Shown: positions 36,219-45,053 of the stretch, one piece after another | Position numbering within the stretch: the stretch's first letter is position 1 | Layout of the letters: each line of letters starts with the position of its first letter | Source: Phycisphaerales bacterium | GTDB taxonomy: Bacteria > Planctomycetota > Phycisphaerae > Phycisphaerales > SM1A02 | Assembly: GCA_022446795.1 (NCBI GenBank) | Contig: JAKVBX010000004.1 | Span: forward strand, 72,662 to 136,661 | DNA length: 64,000 bases | Reading direction: 5' to 3' | Position numbers and translations under genes: made by a program | The notes under the pieces: generated by a model | Told to the model about the DNA's origin: nothing | What the model saw: the letters and a program-made list of their open reading frames with translations, nothing else | Databases searched by the model: none

Positions 36219-37658
36219 TCACGGCGTCGACTGCTTCTTCTCTGACGGCGCTCGCCAATGTGGCGAGCGAGTGCGTGACTGCTGCATCAGTTCCGTGGCT
36301 CGAGCCACCTGGTCCGGATGGACCGCTGCCACATCAGTGGTCTCACCCAGGTCTTCCTCGAGGTTGTAGAGCTCGATTGGACCCGTGAGCATCGGCTTGC
36401 GAACCGCCTTCCACGGCCCGAATCGGACCGCCTGGCTTGAACCCTGTCCGTAGAACTCCCAGTACAGGTGGTCATGCTTCTCCTGGTGTTCCACCTCGCC
36501 CCGCAACGTCGGCACGACGCTGATGGAGTCCAGGTCGTCCGGGAGTGCGCCGCCAGATACGTCAGCAGCCGTCGCGAAGAAATCGGCGAAGCTCGACGGC
36601 AGATCGGTGCGCCGACCGGCCTCGATCGTCCCGGGCCACCACATGATCGTCGGCACCCGGATACCCCCTTCGTAGAGATCACGCTTCTTTCCCCGCAGTG
36701 GACCGTTGGCATCGAAGAACTCCGGGTTGTTTCCGCCCTCGCGATGATGTCCGTTGTCGCTGGTGAAGATCACCAGCGTGTTCTCCTCGATACCCAGTTC
36801 GCGCAGCCGAGTGAGCAATCGACCGAGGTCCCGATCCAGGCGCGTCACCATGGCCGCCTGTCCCTTGTCGGGGTTCTTCCAGTCACGATCCTCGTAGACG
36901 CCGTAATCGGGGACCTCCTGGCCATCGCCCAGCACGTACTGCCGCTCGTTGTTGGCATGAGGGGTATTCAAGGCCCAGTAGAGAAAGAACGGTCGATCAG
37001 CCCTGGCCTGTGTCGTCACCCAGTCCATGACCTTGTCCGCAACAAGGTCCGGAACATACTGCGCCTGGTTCTGGGAAAACCCCGTACCCGGGTGAGGATG
37101 ATGCCCTCGGGCCGCCATGGCTGCCTTCCGCTCCACCCACTTGGGATGCTCGTCATTCGCCAAGGGGATCTCGACGTCATCCTGCACGATGATCGGCGGA
37201 TAGAAATTGTGCGCATGGCCCTGGTTGAGGTACCCGAAGAACGTGTCGAAGCCCTGGAGCGTCGGAACACCCTCGGTTCCCAGTTCACCCAGCCCCCACT
37301 TGCCCATGAGCGCCGTGGCATACCCCTGTTCACGGAGCATCTCTGCCACCGTGACCTCGCTGTCCGGCAACGTCCGGGCAGCGGCACTGCCCCCGTTGGC
37401 CCGAACCCAGGCATGCCCCGTGTGCTTGCCCGTCATCAGCACGCAGCGGGAAGGTGCGCACACGGTCGAGCCGGCGTAGAAGTCGCTGAACACGATGCCA
37501 TCGGCGGCCATGCGATCAAGATGAGGAGTCTGGATCTTCTCCTGACCAAAGGCACCGATATCGCCGTACCCGAGGTCATCGGCCAGGACGAACACGATGT
37601 TGGTCGGCTGCGGGGCAACCGGGACAACCAGTAGAAGCAATGCCGCAAGAGAGATCAT
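36219..37658 (-). CDS. Arylsulfatase-type sulfatase with formylglycine site
   Basis: 479 residues. The N-terminal signal peptide is short (MISLAALLLLVVPVAPQ). Metal-binding ADDLGYGD begins at residue 26. The maturation motif C-A-P-S-R is at 67-71, so Cys67 would become formylglycine. Other typical motifs are GKWGLGELG, FFLYWALNTPH, FTSDNGHH and a GKKRDLYEGG segment. It hydrolyses sulfate esters; the substrate is not known but the glycosidase-like neighbour suggests carbohydrates. No formylglycine-generating enzyme or anaerobic sulfatase maturase is seen in the window. The sulfate it releases could feed the sat/cysC genes at 46126-47980. Confidence 0.93.
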   Translation of the reverse strand: MISLAALLLLVVPVAPQPTNIVFVLADDLGYGDIGAFGQEKIQTPHLDRMAADGIVFSDFYAGSTVCAPSRCVLMTGKHTGHAWVRANGGSAAARTLPDSEVTVAEMLREQGYATALMGKWGLGELGTEGVPTLQGFDTFFGYLNQGHAHNFYPPIIVQDDVEIPLANDEHPKWVERKAAMAARGHHPHPGTGFSQNQAQYVPDLVADKVMDWVTTQARADRPFFLYWALNTPHANNERQYVLGDGQEVPDYGVYEDRDWKNPDKGQAAMVTRLDRDLGRLLTRLRELGIEENTLVIFTSDNGHHREGGNNPEFFDANGPLRGKKRDLYEGGIRVPTIMWWPGTIEAGRRTDLPSSFADFFATAADVSGGALPDDLDSISVVPTLRGEVEHQEKHDHLYWEFYGQGSSQAVRFGPWKAVRKPMLTGPIELYNLEEDLGETTDVAAVHPDQVARATELMQQSRTRSPHWRAPSEKKQSTP

Positions 37659-37738
37659 GCCCGCATGGTACGGGCTGCGCGGCAGCCGTCAGGCACCGGT
37701 GCCGGATTCACTGGATGACCTGCTTGGCGCCAATCCCA

Positions 37739-39388
37739 TCAGGCCGGCGGGATGCTCTGGGCGAACCGCCAGAAGTTCTCCGGGTCGTACATCGCCTTGA
37801 CCTTGCGAAGTCGCGGGACGTTCTCCCCGTAGTAGGCATACAGCCAGTTGGGCTGTTCCTTGTCGATGTAGTTCTGGTACGCGTGACCATTGCCCTTGGG
37901 CCAGAGATTCTCGAAGGCCTCGGAGATCCACTCCATGCTGCCATTGGAGACGTCGCAATAGGTGAAGGTCGAGTTGTCATCGAACCAGGAGTCACCTTCG
38001 ACGGGCCAGTAGGCCAGGTACTGGCAGTGCATCAGGCAGTCCCGATGCATGAAGGCCGTGGCATCCTTGGGAACATCACCCATGATGCCGCCCTCCGAGT
38101 CGAACTGGAGGGCACAGGTGAACTTGGAACTGTTGGTCGGAAGTCCGGAGGTGAACCGCTGATCGATCGCATCGATGCAGACCTGGATGCCCTCCTGGGA
38201 AAGAACATCGCCGAAGAACGTCGACTTGGCCTTGTAGGTCTCACGTGGCAGGGACGCCATCGGGAACGCCGGGTTCCCCACCGTGTGGCAACGAAGGAAC
38301 TCGGTATCGGAGTCCGTCTTCGGCCAGGCACAGCCCGCCATGACCTCCATCGTGACATCGAAGAAGTCGTCATTCATGATGGTCTGGCTGATGATCTTGT
38401 CATGCGCCGTGTTCAGCAGCGGCGCCATCAAGGCCTCGATCTCGCCGGTTCCCGTGTTGGACTGGCTGTCGAACTGGACGATCAGGTTGACCTTCGGATC
38501 AAGTCCGCCATCGCCGGTGGCATTGACGAGGAACTTGAAGATCGAGAAATTGCGGTAGTCCACGCCGGGCCCCTTGAGCCAGTTCTGCCAGGCGTCGAAG
38601 GCCTCCGCCGCAGCAGACCACTCCCACGTCACGATGCCGTAGGACAGGCGATCAACCGGATGGCACTTCAACTTGAAGTGCGTCACCACGCCGAAGTTGC
38701 CGCCACCGCCGCCACGGTAGGCCCAGTAGAGATCCGGGTGATTCGTCGGACTGGCAACGACGTACTCGCCACTGGCCAGCACCACGCCAATCTCCAGGAC
38801 CACATCACAGCCAACGCCATATGTCCGGCTCTGCAGGCCCACGCCGCCACCAAGGAGATACCCGGAAATGCCCACGGAGGGACAGGAGCCACCAGGCACG
38901 CTCAACTTGTGGGGGTAGTACAGCGCGTGATACACGTCGATGAGAACACATCCGGAACCGACGACCGCGGTCATGGCCGCGGGATTGACCGACACCTGGT
39001 TCATGCGGGACAGGTCCAGGACCAGGCCGCCGGTGACGGAGTAGCCTTCGTAACTGTGGCCACCACAACGCGAGACGACATGCAGGCCGTACTCGCGAGC
39101 GAAGAGAATGGCCCTGGACACGTCCTGCGGGGTCTCGCAGAAGACGATGCCGACGGGGTAGACGCCATCGAAGTTCGTGTGGTGGGTCAGCCTCGCCCAG
39201 TCGTAGAGCGCATCAGTCGGCAGGACCAGGTCACCAGTCAGTTCATTGTTGAATGCCTGCAGGATCGCATCGGTCAACTGGTGGGTGTTGCACACCTGCT
39301 GCCAGGCCACCAGTGGCGCGGCACTGGCAATCATGGCAGTCGCGCTGGTAGCGCGCAGGAATGTACGTCGACTGGTGTGTTTGGCCAT
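37739..39388 (-). CDS. Tat-exported FAD-dependent oxidase with BBE domain (sugar oxidase type)
   Basis: 549 residues from the ATG at 39388, supported by GGAGG upstream and a twin-arginine signal (SRRTFLRATSATAM). FAD-binding domain of the PCMH type: RCGGHSYEGYS puts His111 at the first covalent site and GGSCPSVGISGYLLGGG puts Cys169 at the second, matching bicovalent flavinylation in gluco-oligosaccharide and berberine-bridge-like oxidases. The C-terminal BBE motif is YDPENFWRFAQSIP. Substrates of this family include oligosaccharides and alcohols, so a sugar oxidase is likely but not proven. It is divergent from the lectin gene. Confidence 0.88.
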   Translation of the reverse strand: MAKHTSRRTFLRATSATAMIASAAPLVAWQQVCNTHQLTDAILQAFNNELTGDLVLPTDALYDWARLTHHTNFDGVYPVGIVFCETPQDVSRAILFAREYGLHVVSRCGGHSYEGYSVTGGLVLDLSRMNQVSVNPAAMTAVVGSGCVLIDVYHALYYPHKLSVPGGSCPSVGISGYLLGGGVGLQSRTYGVGCDVVLEIGVVLASGEYVVASPTNHPDLYWAYRGGGGGNFGVVTHFKLKCHPVDRLSYGIVTWEWSAAAEAFDAWQNWLKGPGVDYRNFSIFKFLVNATGDGGLDPKVNLIVQFDSQSNTGTGEIEALMAPLLNTAHDKIISQTIMNDDFFDVTMEVMAGCAWPKTDSDTEFLRCHTVGNPAFPMASLPRETYKAKSTFFGDVLSQEGIQVCIDAIDQRFTSGLPTNSSKFTCALQFDSEGGIMGDVPKDATAFMHRDCLMHCQYLAYWPVEGDSWFDDNSTFTYCDVSNGSMEWISEAFENLWPKGNGHAYQNYIDKEQPNWLYAYYGENVPRLRKVKAMYDPENFWRFAQSIPPA

Positions 39389-39600
39389 GAGTGGTTCCCT
39401 CCTCCCGGAAATCAATCAACAGCCAGGCGCCTGCCTGACCGGGTACTCCAGACTACGACATGGATGGCCGCGACCAAAGCCCGAGAGAGCTGAATTCTCG
39501 TCAAATCTCACCAGATGATCAGATTGGGCCTTGCAGGCAGGGCCAGGTTGGTCGAAGATCGTTGTGTGTTGATCGCCACGTGAGGTCTGGAGGGGAAGAC
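39389..39600. promoter_or_regulatory. Divergent promoter region between oxidase and lectin genes
   Basis: A 212 bp interval without a gene. It must carry promoters for both divergent genes. AT-richer stretches are at 39490-39530, but no confident -35/-10 pair was assigned. The ribosome site of the lectin gene (GGAGGGG) is at its right end. Confidence 0.4.
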
Positions 39601-40503
39601 ATGTTCACCAGCACGAACGCCATCCAATCCGTCATCGGTGCCGTTGTCCTCGGCGCCTCGCTCAGCCTTGCCGGAGAGCACTTCCAGGAACCGCCGTGCG
39701 ATGTTCCACAAGGCGATGACTCCTGCTGGCCCAACGAGTTCGGTGCCACCGAATTCACGCAGTGGACCGTTGCAGAAGGTGGCAACGATCACTGGTACTG
39801 CGTTCATGTCTTCGACGGCCCGGTGCCGTGGTGGAAAGCCAATCGGAAGGCCCAGTCGATGGGTGGCTACCTGGCCACGGTCGAGTCCATTGGTGAAAAC
39901 AACCACATCTACTACCTGTCGCTCCAGGCTGAACACGCCTGGTCCGATTGCTTCGGTCCGTGGATCGGCCTGTTTCGATGCCCCCCCGCCGGCGGCAACC
40001 CGCAAGCTGGCTGGACGTGGTGCAACGAGCACATGAACAGCATTGACTTCACCACCGACGACTACGAGAACTTCCCACCGGGTGCCCTGGGCGGGTCAAC
40101 GGTCCTGTCCTATCGCACCTGCCTTGATGGAAGTGATGGACCATCGTCCTTCTGGCGAGCCGTCATGCCCACGCCCCAGGGCGGAAGCCTGGTCCGGTCC
40201 GCGATCTTCGAGATGGACATGGGCACCATGGCGGACTGCAATGGGAACGGCATCCCCGACAGCAACGACGTGCTGAACGGTGCCGCGGACATCAACGGCA
40301 ACCTGGTTCCGGATGAATGCGACTGCCTCTCGGACATCGATGGTGACCAGCAGGTCTCCGTGGATGACGTCCTGGAAGTGCTTTCCGCCTGGAACACCTC
40401 CGGCGTTCCGGGCCTGAACGGTGACGTCACCTGGGACGGCCAGGTCGATGTCAACGACATCCTCGCCGTGATCGATGCCTACGGCCCCTGCGACTCCGAC
40501 TGA
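39601..40503 (+). CDS. Secreted C-type lectin-like protein with dockerin-like calcium repeats
   Basis: 300 residues from the ATG at 39601 (GGAGG eight bases upstream); an upstream ORF extension is rejected. Signal peptide 1-24. Residues about 55-215 form a C-type lectin-like domain with WWKANRKAQSMGGYLATVES and WIGLFRCPP, and paired cysteines. The C-terminus holds DCNGNGIPDSNDV with DINGNLVPDECDC and DIDGDQQVSVDDVLEVLS with DVTWDGQVDVNDILAVI, EF-hand-like loops known as dockerin-type repeats in planctomycete exoproteins. Possible role: binding carbohydrate at the surface and assembling into a complex; no cohesin partner is in the window. Confidence 0.85.
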   Translation: MFTSTNAIQSVIGAVVLGASLSLAGEHFQEPPCDVPQGDDSCWPNEFGATEFTQWTVAEGGNDHWYCVHVFDGPVPWWKANRKAQSMGGYLATVESIGENNHIYYLSLQAEHAWSDCFGPWIGLFRCPPAGGNPQAGWTWCNEHMNSIDFTTDDYENFPPGALGGSTVLSYRTCLDGSDGPSSFWRAVMPTPQGGSLVRSAIFEMDMGTMADCNGNGIPDSNDVLNGAADINGNLVPDECDCLSDIDGDQQVSVDDVLEVLSAWNTSGVPGLNGDVTWDGQVDVNDILAVIDAYGPCDSD

Positions 40504-40530
40504 CCAGGGCCGCCGCGATAACAAGTGATG

Positions 40531-41739
40531 TCACCCGACGAGCTGTTGATAGACGGCTGGATCGGTAGCGCCTTCAGTGCCGAAGAGCAGCACGCGGCTG
40601 TCCGATGCCAAGCCCAGCGCCACCGACAGATCCATATCCGCACGGGCCTCGATCAGACCCGCGAGGCCCGCGACGGCAGACTCGCCGGCGACGATGGACG
40701 CCTCCGCCAGTCGCCGCATCACCGGGCCGACCGGATCGTCCGAAATCGTGAGGAAGTCGTCCGCGCCCACGGAGAGGATCGGCCAGGCAATCAATGACAC
40801 CTCGCCGCAGGACAATCCCGCCATCACGCTCTCGGTCGTGATGTTCACCACCTTCGGTTCACCGGCACGAGCACTCCGGAACAGGCAGTCCGCGGGATCG
40901 GGTTCCACGACCACGACCCGGGGCTTGTCCGGACCGTAGCGGTACCAGACATCGGCGCACACGGCTCCGGCCAGGCCGCCGCAGCCGCCCTGGATGAACA
41001 CGTGGGTCGGCGGCAACTCGTGCGGCCACTGGTCCATGGCCTCACCGCTCATCACCGTGTACCCCGCCATGACGTCGCGGGGGATGTCCTCGTATCCCGG
41101 CCACGAGGTATCCGAGATCATGAGCCAACCATGCGCTTCGGCATCAGCATTGGCCGCCCGCACCGAGTCATCGAAGTTCCCCGGCACACGCTGGACTCGG
41201 GCGCCCAGCGCCTCGACCGCCGCCTGGCGGCCGGGGCTCACGTGCTCGTGCATGTAGACCACGCATCCGCAACCGAATCGCCTCGCTCCCCACGCGACGG
41301 ATCGACCATGGTTGCCGTCCGTCGCCGTGACCACCGTCACGGCCCCCGCCGTGTCGCGATGCCGGACCTGGTCGATCTCCTGGAGCGTGACCGGCTGGCC
41401 ACTGGTCGCCTCGATCGCCTGCTGCAGGACCACCTGCACGGCATAGGCGCCGCCGAGCGCCTTGAAGCTGGACAGCTCGAAGCGAGCGCTCTCATCCTTG
41501 TAGTGCACGGTCGCGAGATCCAGTTCGCGGGCCATGTCCTGGAGATCATGCAACGGTGTCGGCTGGTATCCCGCCCACTGGCTGATCGTGTCTCGAGCCC
41601 TGCAGCGAACCGACTCGGGCAGGACGTCACGAATCCGATCAGGACATCGCTGCCCGGACAGGACCTGGTCGTTGTGACAATGCTGCTGAATCGTGATGCC
41701 GACCTCCTGCCGGTGCTGGCCAGGGCACGTTGACCCCAA
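40531..41739 (-). CDS. Diaminopropionate ammonia-lyase-like PLP enzyme
   Basis: 402 residues. The frame has an in-frame TGA just upstream and no ATG or GTG near the N-terminus; a TTG at 41739 with GAGGGGAG six bases upstream is the chosen start. The PLP lysine is in ELSSFKALGGAYA (Lys93), with TDGNHGRSVAWGARRFG, HGWLMISDTSWPGYEDIP, QGGCGGLAGAV and SGESAVAG-type motifs, matching the YgeX/DpaL group that converts 2,3-diaminopropionate to pyruvate and ammonia; a threonine-deaminase-like relative remains possible. A possible nitrogen or carbon catabolic role. The DUF418 gene ends 60 bases upstream on the same strand. Confidence 0.85.
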   Translation of the reverse strand: MGSTCPGQHRQEVGITIQQHCHNDQVLSGQRCPDRIRDVLPESVRCRARDTISQWAGYQPTPLHDLQDMARELDLATVHYKDESARFELSSFKALGGAYAVQVVLQQAIEATSGQPVTLQEIDQVRHRDTAGAVTVVTATDGNHGRSVAWGARRFGCGCVVYMHEHVSPGRQAAVEALGARVQRVPGNFDDSVRAANADAEAHGWLMISDTSWPGYEDIPRDVMAGYTVMSGEAMDQWPHELPPTHVFIQGGCGGLAGAVCADVWYRYGPDKPRVVVVEPDPADCLFRSARAGEPKVVNITTESVMAGLSCGEVSLIAWPILSVGADDFLTISDDPVGPVMRRLAEASIVAGESAVAGLAGLIEARADMDLSVALGLASDSRVLLFGTEGATDPAVYQQLVG

Positions 41740-41798
41740 GGGGGGCTCCCCTCGATCGTAGCGATTTCACATGGCGCCTGGATCTACTGCCTGCTCGC

Positions 41799-43037
41799 TC
41801 ACGTCCGCCGCATCGGCTGGAGCTTCCAGTAGGTCATGCTCCTCCAGGCCCACTCGAGTGGACCGAAGCGGAAGACCGTCAACCACCATCCGCTCAGGGC
41901 CGCCTGCGCCGCAAAGATGACCAGGGACACGATGACGCACCCGGTCGCACCGATCTCGCCGACCAGGCCAAGACCGATGCCGTAGAGCACCAGGATGAAG
42001 AGAACGCTCTGCATGATGTAGTTGGTCAGCGCCATGCGTCCCACCGGAGCCAGCAGCCCGAGAACACGAGCCACACCGCCACGATTCCACAGGATGACCA
42101 GGACGCAGGCGTAGGCGATCGCCAGCAGGACGGCCGCGAATTCGACCAGCACCCAGAGGAGCCGGGCCACGAGGCCGCCCTCGGTCAACCAGAGCCCCCA
42201 TCCGATGAGCGCGATGGCCGGAATCAGGCTGCCCGCGAGGCCCAGTACCAGGGTCCAGGGCAGCCACCGCTTCGCGAGACGAAGTAGATCATCGCTTCGT
42301 TCGTGCAGGCCCGTCGCCCCGATCGCATATCCGAGCATGGCTTTCCAGAGGGGAACAAGGAACCAGTAGAGCGAACTGTTGGCGACATCGGTCACGACGC
42401 TCGCGTAGTCGTTCAGGGTGATCGCGACATTCATGCGGATGATGTCGAGATAGGACCCCTCGGTGATGACGAGGTACTTCGGGTTGATGTCGCCTGCTGC
42501 CTCCGGAATCGAATCGACCTCCGGAGCGACCGCATGAAGAACCCAACTCAGCACGGGCAGCAGGCTGCACAAGACGCCCAGGACAATCGCCGTCACGACG
42601 ATGGTGCGAATCGATAATCGGCTGAGCAGGAGCAGGACCACCCCCACCATCGCGTAGTACTGGAGGATGTCGCCGGACCAGATGAGCGTCGAGTGGGCGA
42701 CGCCGATGATCCAGAGCAGGATCATGCGTCGCAGGAAGGTCGGCGCAAACGCCTGGCCACGCGCCTGGGCGCGGCGGATCTGCAGCGCCAGCCCCAGTCC
42801 GAACAGCATCGAGAAGAGCGTGAGGAACTTGAAGTCGACGAAGACCACGAGGAAGAGGTCAACGATCTCGTTGAGCGCGGCCGTGGGCAGGGCCGCGAGG
42901 ACTTCCTCCGGAGTCGCGAACCACTGGGCGGTATAGACCAGGTTGGCGACCAGGACGCCCAACAATGCAAACCCACGCACGATGTCCACGATCTCGTGGC
43001 GGCTGGATGGGGCGACGGGGTTGAGGCTCGTGACCAT
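41799..43037 (-). CDS. DUF418 (YeiB-type) membrane protein
   Basis: About 412 residues with roughly 8-10 hydrophobic spans. It begins with an EIVDIVRGFALLGVLVANLV segment, the usual opening of this family, and ends with FGPLEWAWRSMTYWKLQP, the DUF418 C-terminal signature GPLExxWRxLTY. A GTG directly precedes the ATG (GTG ATG), so the start could be one codon earlier (43040). The function of the family is not established; some members lie near transport or acyltransferase-type genes. It is a separate unit from tRNA-Asn. Confidence 0.85.
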   Translation of the reverse strand: MVTSLNPVAPSSRHEIVDIVRGFALLGVLVANLVYTAQWFATPEEVLAALPTAALNEIVDLFLVVFVDFKFLTLFSMLFGLGLALQIRRAQARGQAFAPTFLRRMILLWIIGVAHSTLIWSGDILQYYAMVGVVLLLLSRLSIRTIVVTAIVLGVLCSLLPVLSWVLHAVAPEVDSIPEAAGDINPKYLVITEGSYLDIIRMNVAITLNDYASVVTDVANSSLYWFLVPLWKAMLGYAIGATGLHERSDDLLRLAKRWLPWTLVLGLAGSLIPAIALIGWGLWLTEGGLVARLLWVLVEFAAVLLAIAYACVLVILWNRGGVARVLGLLAPVGRMALTNYIMQSVLFILVLYGIGLGLVGEIGATGCVIVSLVIFAAQAALSGWWLTVFRFGPLEWAWRSMTYWKLQPMRRT

Positions 43038-43116
43038 CACGCGGCGAAGATAGGCGAACCGGCGGACCTTGGCAGCCGGCCCGGGACGGAGCCCTGATCA
43101 CGTTTCCCCCTGGAAA

Positions 43117-43148
43117 CGACACGGCCTCCGTCATTCATGACGGAGGCC
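43117..43148 (-). terminator. Terminator downstream of tRNA-Asn
   Basis: GGCCTCCGTCAT pairs perfectly with ATGACGGAGGCC (43123-43148), followed on the minus strand by GTGTCGTTT. A smaller hairpin CGTTTCC/GGAAACG adjoins it at 43101-43118. Confidence 0.75.
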
Positions 43149-43153
43149 GAAAG

Positions 43154-43226
43154 CTCCCCCGGCTGGACTCGAACCAGCAACCTAGCGGTTAACAGCCGCT
43201 CGCTCTACCAATTGAGCTACAGGGGA
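43154..43226 (-). tRNA. tRNA-Asn (anticodon GTT)
   Basis: 73 bases. The acceptor TCCCCTG pairs with CGGGGGA (one G-T pair), discriminator G; the anticodon loop is CTGTTAA; the T-arm contains GGTTCGAGTCC. CCA is not encoded. Confidence 0.96.
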
Positions 43227-43296
43227 TCAGGATGCCCTTTCGCGGACTTCAAGCCCTCAGAATACCGGTCTCGGTCCACCGAGGCAATGACTGGGG

Positions 43297-43324
43297 TTGA
43301 TTTCCTGCGGGGAGAACCTACCCT
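43297..43324 (+). promoter_or_regulatory. Candidate sigma-70-type promoter of rpmE
   Basis: TTGATT (43297-43302), a 16-base spacer, then TACCCT (43319-43324), about 50 bases before the rpmE ATG. Plausible only; no experimental support. Confidence 0.4.
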
Positions 43325-43374
43325 ATGGGGCTTCCCGCCGCGGAATCGCCGGTGGGCCAGGAGATGGAACGATC

Positions 43375-43608
43375 ATGAAGAAGGACATTCATCCCGAGTA
43401 CTACCCCGAGGCCAAGGTCTTCTTCCGGGGTGAGCAGGTCATGACGGTCGGGGCTACGGTTCCCGAACTCAACGTCGAGATCTGGTCCGGGTCCCACCCG
43501 TTCTATACCGGCAAGTCGTCCTTCGTGGACACCGCTGGCCGGGTCGAGAAGTTCCAGAAGAAGTTCCAGGGCAACTACTTCAAGAACAAGGACAAGAAGT
43601 CCAAGTAG
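43375..43608 (+). CDS. rpmE: Ribosomal protein bL31 (zinc-independent form)
   Basis: 77 residues from the ATG at 43375. N-terminus MKKDIHPEYYPEAKVFFRG and SGSHPFYTGKSSFVDTAGRVEKF match bL31 of the large subunit. The four zinc-binding cysteines of the C+ form are all absent, so it is the C- type that does not need zinc. The C-terminal tail is Lys-rich. AGGAG lies 11 bases upstream. A strong terminator follows, so prfA downstream has its own promoter or depends on read-through. Confidence 0.95.
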   Translation: MKKDIHPEYYPEAKVFFRGEQVMTVGATVPELNVEIWSGSHPFYTGKSSFVDTAGRVEKFQKKFQGNYFKNKDKKSK

Positions 43609-43627
43609 CCCCGTGGCAATCATTTCC

Positions 43628-43660
43628 AAGACCGTGTCCCATCCGGGGCGCGGTCTTTTC
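43628..43660 (+). terminator. Rho-independent terminator of rpmE
   Basis: AAGACCG (43628-43634) pairs with CGGTCTT (43651-43657), followed by TTTTC, 20 bases after the rpmE stop. Confidence 0.8.
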
Positions 43661-43743
43661 ATGCGCATGGTCCACGCGCCCATCTCTTGCGTCTACGCTG
43701 CCCACCAACTGACTGAAGATCCAACCAGGACTCCAAGGCAATC

Positions 43744-44826
43744 ATGTCCGTACCCAACGAGAACCTGCTCCGAAAGCTTGAGGAAATCGACCAGCAGTTC
43801 GAAGCCCTGCAGGCGGAGTTGCTCGACCCCGAGATCCTCGCGGACCACAACAAGGTCCGGACGCGATCGGTCCGACGGGCCGCCATGGAACCGATCGTCG
43901 AGGGCTTCCGCGGCTGGACGAAGACCCGGGGGGAGATCGAGGACCTGGAGCAGATGCTCGAAACGGAGACTGACGATGATCTCCGCAACATGGCCCGGGA
44001 AGAGCTCCCCCAGCTCCAGCAGCAGGCCGAGGACCTGCTGGAGCAATTGCAGCAGAAACTCGTCATGGCAGATGACGAGACCGTCGGCAGCCTGATCCTG
44101 GAGATCCGAAGTGGCGTCGGCGGCGACGAAGCCGCCCTCTTCGCCGGAGACCTGCTGGACATGTATCGCCGCTTTGCCGGGGCCCGGAAGTGGGCCATCG
44201 AAGACCTTGAATTCAACGCTGGTGAGCAGGGCGGGTGCCGGAATGCCGTCATCTCGATCTCGGGAGAAGGCGCCTGGGCCAGCCTCGGATACGAGGGGGG
44301 GACGCACCAGGTCAAGCGGGTGCCCGCCACGGAGACACAGGGCCGCGTCCATACCTCAACCGCGACGGTCGCCGTGCTGCCCGAGCCCGAGGACGTGGAA
44401 GTCGACCTGGATCCGGATGATGTCAAAGAGATGATCACCACGGCCACGGGGCCCGGTGGCCAGAACGTCAACAAGGTCTCGACGGCCGTGCACCTGATCC
44501 ACCAGCCCACTGGACTGGAAGTGCGGATGCAGGACACCAAGAGCCAGGCGCAGAATCGCCAGAAGGCGTGGCAGCTTCTCCGAGCCAGGCTCTGGGAACG
44601 CCAGCGTGCCGAGGCGGAAGCCGAACGGGCCGAGGCCCGCAACAAGATGATCGGCAGCGGTAACCGTGCTGAGAAGATCCGGACCTACCGCTACAAGGAC
44701 AACCTCGTGGTGGACCACCGCGTCGGTTCATCCTTCAACCTCTCCGAGACGACCGGAGGCAACCTCCAGCCACTCGTGGACGAACTCATCGAACTGGATA
44801 CCGCCAAACGGCTGGCGGCCCTCTGA
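43744..44826 (+). CDS. prfA: Peptide chain release factor 1
   Basis: 360 residues. It recognises UAA/UAG and triggers hydrolysis of peptidyl-tRNA. The GGQ motif is at 238-240 in ATGPGGQNVNKVSTAV. The codon-recognition tripeptide, usually PxT in RF1, is Pro-Ala-Thr at 194-196, within VKRVPATETQGRVHTST. C-terminal MIGSGNRAEKIRTYRYKDN is conserved. The N-terminal domain (1-110) is coiled-coil-like and acidic. AAGG lies just upstream of the ATG. Confidence 0.97.
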   Translation: MSVPNENLLRKLEEIDQQFEALQAELLDPEILADHNKVRTRSVRRAAMEPIVEGFRGWTKTRGEIEDLEQMLETETDDDLRNMAREELPQLQQQAEDLLEQLQQKLVMADDETVGSLILEIRSGVGGDEAALFAGDLLDMYRRFAGARKWAIEDLEFNAGEQGGCRNAVISISGEGAWASLGYEGGTHQVKRVPATETQGRVHTSTATVAVLPEPEDVEVDLDPDDVKEMITTATGPGGQNVNKVSTAVHLIHQPTGLEVRMQDTKSQAQNRQKAWQLLRARLWERQRAEAEAERAEARNKMIGSGNRAEKIRTYRYKDNLVVDHRVGSSFNLSETTGGNLQPLVDELIELDTAKRLAAL

Positions 44827-45053
44827 CCGCGATCGGGCCCCTGGGAGCGGATCCTGCGACCGGCCAGGGCCACTCGGGCGCCCTTTTCGCAGCCCTGCTT
44901 GGCCCCCGCCCAGTCCAGTTGTATCCTGAACGTGGCAGCGACGATGTGCAACGGGACGGACATGGATTCTCCCGGGCCGGCTACTCGGTAGTCACCCGGT
45001 GTGTTGGTCCGTGTGTACCCCCCGGTACACCCTGTGAACAGGATACTTTCAGC

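Noticed and set aside
36468-39493. Long plus-strand ORFs of 388 and 617 residues
   Set aside because: Antisense to sulfatase and FAD oxidase genes, which carry full motifs; codon bias of GC-rich genes keeps the opposite strand open.
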